NCBI GenBank assembly: GCA_016926235.1 | Contig: JAFGOZ010000083.1 | Location: forward strand, 1-11,918 | Length of the DNA: 11,918 nucleotides | Reading direction: 5' to 3' | Source: Bacteroidales bacterium | GTDB taxonomy: Bacteria > Bacteroidota > Bacteroidia > Bacteroidales > UBA10428 | Shown here: piece by piece, positions 5,795 through 11,918 of the stretch | Numbering within the stretch: position 1 is the first letter of the stretch | Layout: each line of letters opens with the position of its first letter | Translations under genes and position numbers: made by a program | The notes under the pieces: model-generated | Databases searched by the model: none | What the model was told of the DNA's origin: nothing | Seen by the model: the letters and a program-made list of their open reading frames with translations, nothing else

Positions 5795-8242
5795 TTATTT
5801 AATTATTGAATTAATAATTATTTCAGCATCGGATAAACCTTGTGAAGTTATTGTTAATTTAATATTGCCTGTTTCGTGTTTACTTTTAATTACTACTAAA
5901 GCCCTTCCTTTCCATGATTTACATGTATTACCTATATATCCTTCAACATCTTTCAAATCGGCATTACCTGCCCCTGCAATTACACCCGGCCCTTCAATTT
6001 TGAAATGCAAACGGTTTGAGGCATTTGGATGAAATATCCCATCCTTATCGGTTATTTCAATGGTAACAAAAGACAAATCCTGTCCATTGGCTATTATTTC
6101 ATTTCGGTCAGCGGTTAATCTAATTTTAGTAGCCTCACCCGAAGTTTTCAAAGAAGTCGATTCTATTTCCTTATCATTTTCAACTCCTACTGCTTTTATT
6201 GTTCCTGGTAAATAAGGTATTGAAAACACTGCTTTAAACTGTTGTTCTTTAGTAGTTGCCTGTTCCCCAATTAGTTTGTTATTAAGGTACAACTTTACTT
6301 TGGAGTATCTTGAATACACTTCAATCTGTATGTTTTTTCCTTCATATCCAGGCCAGCTCCAACTTTCCCAGGTTGGCCAAACTGCCCATCCGGTAATTCT
6401 GATTTCACCATTCTCCGGATTTGGTTCCCGAACAGCCATATATAATTTTTTCTTTTCATTATATAACATATTCCGGTAATGTGCTATGGGTTTTCTCCAA
6501 CCAGTAAGGTCTATATCCCCGCAATATGCACCATGCCATGGATATCGGTCACTTTGCCAATGCTCGTCAGCATTTTCGCCAGGATAATAGTAAGCCCCAA
6601 TTCCCGATTCGCCCAAATAATCCATTGCGGTCCAAACAAAATCGCCAATTATATATTTGTTTTCCTGTACCAATTGCCAGATTGCAAAGGCATCGCGTGG
6701 GTAAGATTCGGTATGGGCAATTATTCGTGAAGGTACTCGAATATGGTCATCAGAAGCACGGTGCAACTGGTAATTATAGCCGCATACATCGTGTGCTGCC
6801 ATCAAAGGGTCGAAGATTTCCCAATCATTGTCCCAGGTTGTCATGGCTGAAGTCACTGGCCGGGAAGTGTCTATTTTTTTTATAGTTGCAGAAAGCATTT
6901 TGGTAATTTGAACTGCTTCGGGCTTTTTCCTTTCATAAACTTCATTCCCGATACTCCACATGATAATGGAAGGATGGTTGCGATCGCGCAAAACCATAGC
7001 CTCCACATCGCGATGGCACCATTGGTCGAAATAGAGCGAATAATCATAATTGTTTTTAGGTTCCTTCCAGCCATCGAACGATTCGTCTATTACCAATAAA
7101 CCTAATCTGTCGCATGCATCGAGAAATGCTTCGGAAGGCGGATTATGCGAAGTCCTTACTGCATTATATCCTACCGCTTTAAGCAGTTCCACCTTGCGTT
7201 CCTCGGCACGTTCGAATGCAGCAGCGCCCAGGCAGCCATTATCGTGGTGTACACATCCACCGTTAAGTATTATTGGTTTTCCGTTGAGCAGAAAACCCTT
7301 TTCTGCCGTAAACTCAATGGAGCGGATACCGAAAGAAGTAAATGTGTTGTCGATGACCTTTTTATCTTTTATCACCTGTATTTGAGCTTTATAAAGAGAA
7401 GGGGTTTCGGTCGACCAAAGCATTGGTTTGTTTACAAGAATAGTTTGGAAAACCTCTTTTTCGCTATTGGCCGGAAGATCAACCTTTATTTGGTCATTGC
7501 CGGCATTTTTAAAATTTTTATCCAACAAAATAGTTTCTACAATTATATTTTGCGGTAATGAAGTTTCGTTTTTTACCAGCGTTTTAATCTCAACTCTTGC
7601 CTTTTCATCTGTTACCTCCGGGGTTGTAATGCCGACTCCCCATTTTGCTATATGCACGGGGTTTGTTACAATCAACCAAACATTTCTGTATATACCCGAA
7701 CCGCTGTACCAACGACTATTGAAATGTTGGGAATTATCGACCCGCACTGCTATAACATTTTCTTTATCAATCTCAAGATAAGGAGTAAGATCGTAACTAA
7801 AAGACGAATAACCGTAAGGCCAAACGCCCAATGAATTCCCGTTAATAAATACCTCGGAATTCATGTAAACACCTTCGAAATAAATTGAAATTATTTTATC
7901 TTTCCATTCTGCAGGAGCCTGAAATGTTTTCCTGTACCAACCAATGCCTGCCGGAAAGTAACCGCCCGGACAACCTGTTGGGTTTTCTTTGAGTATTTGC
8001 CCTTCGATACTCCAATCGTGCGGCAGATCAAGGCTTCGCCAAACATTATCGTTAAAATCAATTAAACGTGCAGCCGAGGTGTCGCCCAAATAAAATTTCC
8101 AGTCGTAATTGAACAGTTGTTTTCTTGTAACAATTGAACTTTTATTGGAACAGCCCGAGAAAAGGCTTGCCAATATTATTACAACCAATGTTACTTGTGT
8201 GTTGACACAAGATTTGAATTTACATGAATTTTGAATGTTCAT
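5795..8242 (-). CDS. GH2 family beta-galactosidase-like lipoprotein (first of two paralogues)
   Basis: An 815-residue GH2 enzyme predicted to remove terminal beta-linked sugar. The signal runs through VVIILASLFSGC with a good lipobox and lipidated Cys31. Domains: jelly roll about 42-193 (RWYSGSGIYRNVWL), Ig-like 196-306, TIM barrel 308-592, DUF4982-like 600-690 and C-terminal C5-like domain 702-812. Acid/base is Glu434 (WSIGNEV); the nucleophile is Glu512 (AHTESYP). Compared with its paralogue the early loop reads NPTGCPGGYFPAG rather than a glycine-rich STSGGGGYTYSG, the segment after the nucleophile is shorter, and an extra stretch YYYPGENADEHWQSD precedes YPWHGAYCGD, so the two active-site rims differ. 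No Asn-x-Lys uronate motif is seen near GDIDLTGWRKP. It lies 10 bases after the acyltransferase gene and 10 bases before the fucosidase gene. Sequence after Cys31 (SNKSSIV) carries no acidic surface signal. Confidence 0.92.
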   Translation of the reverse strand: MNIQNSCKFKSCVNTQVTLVVIILASLFSGCSNKSSIVTRKQLFNYDWKFYLGDTSAARLIDFNDNVWRSLDLPHDWSIEGQILKENPTGCPGGYFPAGIGWYRKTFQAPAEWKDKIISIYFEGVYMNSEVFINGNSLGVWPYGYSSFSYDLTPYLEIDKENVIAVRVDNSQHFNSRWYSGSGIYRNVWLIVTNPVHIAKWGVGITTPEVTDEKARVEIKTLVKNETSLPQNIIVETILLDKNFKNAGNDQIKVDLPANSEKEVFQTILVNKPMLWSTETPSLYKAQIQVIKDKKVIDNTFTSFGIRSIEFTAEKGFLLNGKPIILNGGCVHHDNGCLGAAAFERAEERKVELLKAVGYNAVRTSHNPPSEAFLDACDRLGLLVIDESFDGWKEPKNNYDYSLYFDQWCHRDVEAMVLRDRNHPSIIMWSIGNEVYERKKPEAVQITKMLSATIKKIDTSRPVTSAMTTWDNDWEIFDPLMAAHDVCGYNYQLHRASDDHIRVPSRIIAHTESYPRDAFAIWQLVQENKYIIGDFVWTAMDYLGESGIGAYYYPGENADEHWQSDRYPWHGAYCGDIDLTGWRKPIAHYRNMLYNEKKKLYMAVREPNPENGEIRITGWAVWPTWESWSWPGYEGKNIQIEVYSRYSKVKLYLNNKLIGEQATTKEQQFKAVFSIPYLPGTIKAVGVENDKEIESTSLKTSGEATKIRLTADRNEIIANGQDLSFVTIEITDKDGIFHPNASNRLHFKIEGPGVIAGAGNADLKDVEGYIGNTCKSWKGRALVVIKSKHETGNIKLTITSQGLSDAEIIINSIIK

Positions 8243-8252
8243 TTTTCTTGCA

Positions 8253-9401
8253 TTAAATTTTGAAAAATATTTTCCGTTTATACATAAAATACAACAATAA
8301 CCAGCTTACCAATAAATAAGCTATGGAAGCCAATACTGCCTGTTCCGAAGCATTGGCAGGGTATTTAATAAAAGCGTTGAAAAAAAATTCGCTTATTTTT
8401 CGTAAATCGGGCACACCCGATTGACAGGCATAAATAAATATTGAATTGGAGCCGATAACCACAAAAAAGAACGACCATCTCTTCAGTTTCCAAACATCTA
8501 TAATAAGATAGAATAAGGATAAAAGTATTAAACTCCATCCAGCGGCAAATACAACGAAGGAACTTGTCCATATTTTCTTGATAATGGGAAATACCATATC
8601 CCAGACCAAACCTATACCTAAAAACAATATCCCGGCAATTCCAATAATCAATGCTTTTCTTATAGTATTAAAGTTTTTATCATCCTTTATCAAAAACTGT
8701 CCGGTTATAACTCCCAGTAATCCCATTGCTACACCTGAAATATGGCCTAAAAGCCCTTCGGGATCTAAGTATTCGGGAAAATACCATTGAAAAAACTTAC
8801 CGGGCAATAACAAACGGTCAACATATCCGGCAAAATTTCCTTCCGGTGTTAAAACACCAGCCCCAAAACCAGGAACAGGTATTAGCTTTAACATGGCCCA
8901 ATAGCCCAGCAAGAGGCCAATTACCCAAAATATTTGACCCCTGATTTTTGTGTTTAAAAATATTATGGTAGCAAAAAAACATCCGATAGCAATACGCATA
9001 AGCACATGGGTATAGCGGTAATTTTCGAAATCGAGGCTTTGAAAACCCCAGTTTGCCAATAAAAAACCTAATACAATCAGAATAATAAACCTTGTAAAAG
9101 CATGTCGGTAAATTTGTTTCCTCGTATGACCAAGTTGAAGCCTCTTATTAACAGAAAAAGGAACAGATACCCCGGAAATAAACAAAAACATAGGAAAAAT
9201 TAAATCCTCGAAAGCAAAACCTTCCCAATGCTTGTGCTGCAATTGGTTTGCCCACCAGTTTAATGCCGGCCAATTGGTATATTTGGCAAGTGCTTCAAAT
9301 AAAGCCCCGCCGCCTATAATCCAAAACATATCGAATCCCCGCAATGCATCGAGAGACATTAAACGTTCAGGTATTTTTAACATTTCATTTGATTGCCCCA
9401 T
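8253..9401 (-). CDS. Polytopic membrane protein of the HGSNAT/NagX (COG4299, DUF5009-like) acyltransferase family
   Basis: A 382-residue inner-membrane protein with about ten hydrophobic segments (near 19-38, 64-80, 102-118, 133-150, 155-174, 216-238, 249-272, 281-302, 309-326 and 355-374). Family marks are SLDALRGFDMFWI at the start, HWEGFAFEDLIFPMFLFISG at 58-77, DPEGLLGH (213-220) and KKIWTSSFVVFAAGW (275-289). Human HGSNAT, from memory of its sequence, has its active histidine three residues before a tryptophan in the same motif, which corresponds to His56 here. HGSNAT moves acetyl from cytoplasmic acetyl-CoA onto terminal glucosamine across the membrane; the bacterial relative NagX belongs to GlcNAc utilisation and is often called a transporter. 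Whether this protein acetylates a sugar or carries one is unknown. ATG at 9401 is used; a start at Met7 (9383) is equally possible. It is packed between GH78 and GH2 genes, which ties it to the glycan pathway. Confidence 0.85.
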   Translation of the reverse strand: MGQSNEMLKIPERLMSLDALRGFDMFWIIGGGALFEALAKYTNWPALNWWANQLQHKHWEGFAFEDLIFPMFLFISGVSVPFSVNKRLQLGHTRKQIYRHAFTRFIILIVLGFLLANWGFQSLDFENYRYTHVLMRIAIGCFFATIIFLNTKIRGQIFWVIGLLLGYWAMLKLIPVPGFGAGVLTPEGNFAGYVDRLLLPGKFFQWYFPEYLDPEGLLGHISGVAMGLLGVITGQFLIKDDKNFNTIRKALIIGIAGILFLGIGLVWDMVFPIIKKIWTSSFVVFAAGWSLILLSLFYLIIDVWKLKRWSFFFVVIGSNSIFIYACQSGVPDLRKISEFFFNAFIKYPANASEQAVLASIAYLLVSWLLLYFMYKRKIFFKI

Positions 9402-9430
9402 TTATAATTTTTTTATAGTCCATTATATTT

Positions 9431-11815
9431 TTAAATATTTTCAATCTTATTTACTCCCCCTACTAAATGTCTTTTTACACCGTTCCAAATGAAAACCCCA
9501 TTTAACCGGATCGGCAAAACAATTTCGCCACTGAGACGGTTTTCATTATCTTTTTGTAATTTAACCTGAATATTTCCAAGCTTATGTGGCATGTTTGCAT
9601 CTATAATTTTTAAACTTCCAAAATTTGGTTCAATCTTAATGGTTTTAAAACCCGGGGAAGCTGGTTTAATGCCAGCAACTAACGACAAGAAATAATAAAC
9701 CGGTGAAGCACTCCATGCATGGCAATCGGAACGTGTTGAGCCAGGTGTTTCGGCAAAAGTGGTCAAGCCGTCATCCAACATCTCTTTCCACGGATTTAAT
9801 AATCCTGTAAACAGGTCAGCCTGCCCGGCTTTTTCAAGTGCTTCGAATAAATAAAACTTGAAATATAATGTACATTCAGCCAGTTGTTTATTATTTAGGA
9901 TTTTATCAATAATTTTTGATTTATCCATTGATTCAGGGAATGTATTGGTTAATACAGCCAAAATGTTTGCATGTTGGCTAAAAGTTAATTTTTCAGGAGA
10001 ATCGGCTATCAACTCTTTATCCGAATCAAAACAGGTCGAAAAAACAGCATTTTTAATTTTACCTGCCATGTTTTTATACTCATTGGCAATGCCGTTCAGG
10101 CCAAATGCTTCAAATACCTCTACTGCCTTTTCCAAAGTATAAACAAATTGTAAACTAAGTATGGAAGAACCGCCAGTATGTGCAGCAGGAGGGTTGCCAT
10201 TGTCCCAACCTTCCGAGTAAGTCCAGTCAACAAAACTCCACCATTCAACCGGGCCTAACAATCCAGTTGAATCAATACGTTTGCCGAACCAATTGAGTGT
10301 TTCCATCATTCCTGGAATCATAGATTTGACAAAAGCAGGGTCGTCATTTAGCATCCAATAATCGTATATCATGGTAACCCAAACCAACGAAAAGGTTGGG
10401 ATAATCTGGATTTGGTTACCCGGGAACCGGCTTTGGGTAATACCAAAAGGCAAGCGAGAATCGTGCAAGGCAGATAATGCATTTTTGGTTAATCGCGAAT
10501 CGCCCGAAACATAAGTTGACACCAATGCCTGAATTCTCGTATCGCCAATATATTGAAGCTGCTCATAGTAAGGGCAATCGAAAAAAGTTTCGTTCGCACA
10601 TAAGCGTTGTGTCCGCCAGCCAGCATCCCATATATCTATAAGTTGCGGGTTATCGGAATGAAAAGATGCCTTTTCTTCGAAAGGATAAGCCGAATTGATG
10701 CTATAGAAATCGTTCAGTACCAAGGGTTCGCCTTTAGTTTCAATTTCAAGTTCAACATACCGGAAGGTACGCCACCAGAGTGTTTCGAAAATTCGGTTGT
10801 TTCCCCCATCGCAAATAATTACATCGGTGTTGCCAATTATTTGTTTATTTTCAATATCGTTTCGATTTCCCTTATTTCCGTTACTATCAAACAAGCTTTC
10901 GGCATAAGTGAGTTTAATGGTGCTATTTTTACCTCTCGAAAAATTAAGTACAGGATATGCGGTTGTTAATTCGTTTTGATCAACCAAAATTTTCACTTTT
11001 AAATTTGCCGAAATCGTAATTGAGGTATTACCTTTCAGAAAACCTTCCGGAATATTGGCAATATCGGAACGGCGTACCATATAAAATCGCTGGTTTTTTT
11101 CTTCCATAAAAGGAATTTCCCTTTGCGAAAGCAAATGTACCGAAGGCCCGCCCCATTCGCCCATACAACTAACAGGCTTAGCGGTTTCTATTTCACTGGC
11201 ACGTTTCCAACCGTAGGTATTGAAATTTTCTTCCATCCAATTCCAGGGATGTTTCTCACAATTAAAATCTTCACCTGCTCCTGCAACATAGTATTGATTT
11301 ATATTTACCGGAATTGGTTTGTAGGCAATATTTTTATAAACTACCCAACTGGTATCGGTATTAATGCAGTTTTCTTGCTTTGAGTTTCCCTGGATAATTA
11401 GCCCAGTTTGCCCTGAAATCTGAGCTATGGGACGATATTCGGCAAAATTCCATACCACTGAAGTGATTATATTCTTACCCGAATGCAGGTATGAGGATAT
11501 ATCAATACTCTCGAAATTCCATTTGAACAAATGGCCCCGGGCAGGGCCGTTGAAGACAAAAACCCCATTTACATAAAGTTTGTAGCGGTTGTCGGCCGAT
11601 ACATGGACGATAAATTTTTCGGGTTTCGATTGAATTGTAATTTCTTTCCGGAATAAATAAACACCAAATTCCGAATTTGAATTTTCAGGATAAGAGATCC
11701 ATTTTGCTGCCCATGGTTTGTAGAGAAGTTCGGATTTGATTTCGGTTACCTGCTGCGAAGTAATTTTTGCACTAACCAAACATAAAATCAGAAGAGTTTT
11801 AAAATAATGTTTCAT
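9431..11815 (-). CDS. GH78 alpha-L-rhamnosidase, secreted
   Basis: A 794-residue inverting exo-enzyme expected to release terminal alpha-L-rhamnose. A type I signal peptide covers residues 1-20 (cleavage probably TS-QQ). Beta-sandwich domains fill about 30-375 (SADNRYKLYVNGVFVFNGPA; GRNDIEN-type loop near 316-323; WWRTFRYVELEI at 347-358). The (alpha/alpha)6 barrel runs about 385-715 and a C-terminal beta domain 718-794. Against Bacillus RhaB (D567, E572, D579, E841) the spacing fits Asp413 and Glu418 in DCPYYEQ, Asp425 in IGDTR (general acid) and Glu689 in TFAETPGSTRSDCHAWS (general base). The usual DCPxRxER motif has lost its arginines (DCPYYEQL), a known subgroup feature that may alter specificity. 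Start ATG 11815 follows an A-rich stretch and lies 29 bases after the preceding reading frame. The family is secure; the linkage is unknown. Confidence 0.92.
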   Translation of the reverse strand: MKHYFKTLLILCLVSAKITSQQVTEIKSELLYKPWAAKWISYPENSNSEFGVYLFRKEITIQSKPEKFIVHVSADNRYKLYVNGVFVFNGPARGHLFKWNFESIDISSYLHSGKNIITSVVWNFAEYRPIAQISGQTGLIIQGNSKQENCINTDTSWVVYKNIAYKPIPVNINQYYVAGAGEDFNCEKHPWNWMEENFNTYGWKRASEIETAKPVSCMGEWGGPSVHLLSQREIPFMEEKNQRFYMVRRSDIANIPEGFLKGNTSITISANLKVKILVDQNELTTAYPVLNFSRGKNSTIKLTYAESLFDSNGNKGNRNDIENKQIIGNTDVIICDGGNNRIFETLWWRTFRYVELEIETKGEPLVLNDFYSINSAYPFEEKASFHSDNPQLIDIWDAGWRTQRLCANETFFDCPYYEQLQYIGDTRIQALVSTYVSGDSRLTKNALSALHDSRLPFGITQSRFPGNQIQIIPTFSLVWVTMIYDYWMLNDDPAFVKSMIPGMMETLNWFGKRIDSTGLLGPVEWWSFVDWTYSEGWDNGNPPAAHTGGSSILSLQFVYTLEKAVEVFEAFGLNGIANEYKNMAGKIKNAVFSTCFDSDKELIADSPEKLTFSQHANILAVLTNTFPESMDKSKIIDKILNNKQLAECTLYFKFYLFEALEKAGQADLFTGLLNPWKEMLDDGLTTFAETPGSTRSDCHAWSASPVYYFLSLVAGIKPASPGFKTIKIEPNFGSLKIIDANMPHKLGNIQVKLQKDNENRLSGEIVLPIRLNGVFIWNGVKRHLVGGVNKIENI

Positions 11816-11844
11816 TTAGGTTAATTTTTTAACGATCATATAAT

Positions 11845-11918
11845 TTATGGCTTGTCTAATTTAATTATATTTCCGGGAATAGTTATAACCATTTCATTTT
11901 GGTTTCTAAAAACAACCA
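11845..11918 (-). CDS. C-terminal end of an unidentified upstream gene (cut by window edge)
   Basis: A frame open to the window edge encodes 23 residues ending MVITIPGNIIKLDKP and a TAA stop at 11845-11847. The other two minus-strand frames stop early (TAA at 11885, TAG in the first dozen bases). The 29-base distance to the GH78 start matches the spacing inside this operon, which is the main reason to believe it. The alternating hydrophobic pattern would suit a C-terminal beta domain such as those closing glycoside hydrolases, but the piece is too short to name a family. Confidence 0.5.
   Translation of the reverse strand, partial: VVFRNQNEMVITIPGNIIKLDKP

Noticed and set aside
1..11918. CRISPR array, tRNA, rRNA, phage or defence genes
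   Set aside because: No regularly spaced direct repeats, no cloverleaf or rRNA-like sequence, and all long coding regions belong to carbohydrate-utilisation families.

Overview
The window is a stretch of a carbohydrate-utilisation locus from a member of the Bacteroidota. The evidence is a SusC-type TonB-dependent receptor, a row of secreted or lipoprotein glycoside hydrolases, AT-rich spacers (about 21% GC in the stretch counted by hand) and start codons preceded by A/T-rich sequence rather than clear Shine-Dalgarno sites. The genus cannot be told from the sequence. Everything that looks coding lies on the minus strand, so transcription runs from high to low coordinates.

Layout in order of transcription: the last 23 codons of an unidentified gene (11918-11845); a GH78 alpha-L-rhamnosidase (11815-9431); a polytopic membrane protein of the HGSNAT/NagX (COG4299, DUF5009-like) acyltransferase family (9401-8253); a GH2 beta-galactosidase-like lipoprotein (8242-5795); a GH29 alpha-L-fucosidase with two discoidin-type modules (5784-3706); and a second GH2 lipoprotein (3682-1244). 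The gaps are about 29, 29, 10, 10 and 23 bases, so these genes are almost certainly one transcript that begins outside the window. A 532-base gap follows, then the first 237 codons of a SusC-type receptor, cut by the window edge. The usual SusD partner is not visible; if present it would lie beyond position 1.

How the genes fit together: the four hydrolases are exo-acting types that would remove terminal L-rhamnose, L-fucose and beta-linked hexose (most likely galactose). The three lipoproteins lack an obvious acidic surface-export signal after the lipidated cysteine and the GH78 has an ordinary signal peptide, so I infer periplasmic trimming of oligosaccharides brought in by the SusC system. 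The GH29 resembles the GH29-B (alpha-1,3/1,4) type, which acts next to a beta-galactose branch and so suits two beta-galactosidases. The membrane acyltransferase is the least understood part.

The part least explained by standard annotation is the gap 712-1243. It holds a compositionally distinct block (about 1021-1211, near 38% GC by hand count against 21% next to it) made of four consecutive stem-loops, one with 15 of 18 paired positions. Separately, closer to the susC-like gene, a cluster of AATCAAT motifs in both orientations surrounds the only match to the Bacteroidota -7 promoter box. These are the best candidates for something undescribed. I see no CRISPR array, tRNA, rRNA, intact insertion sequence or regulator gene.
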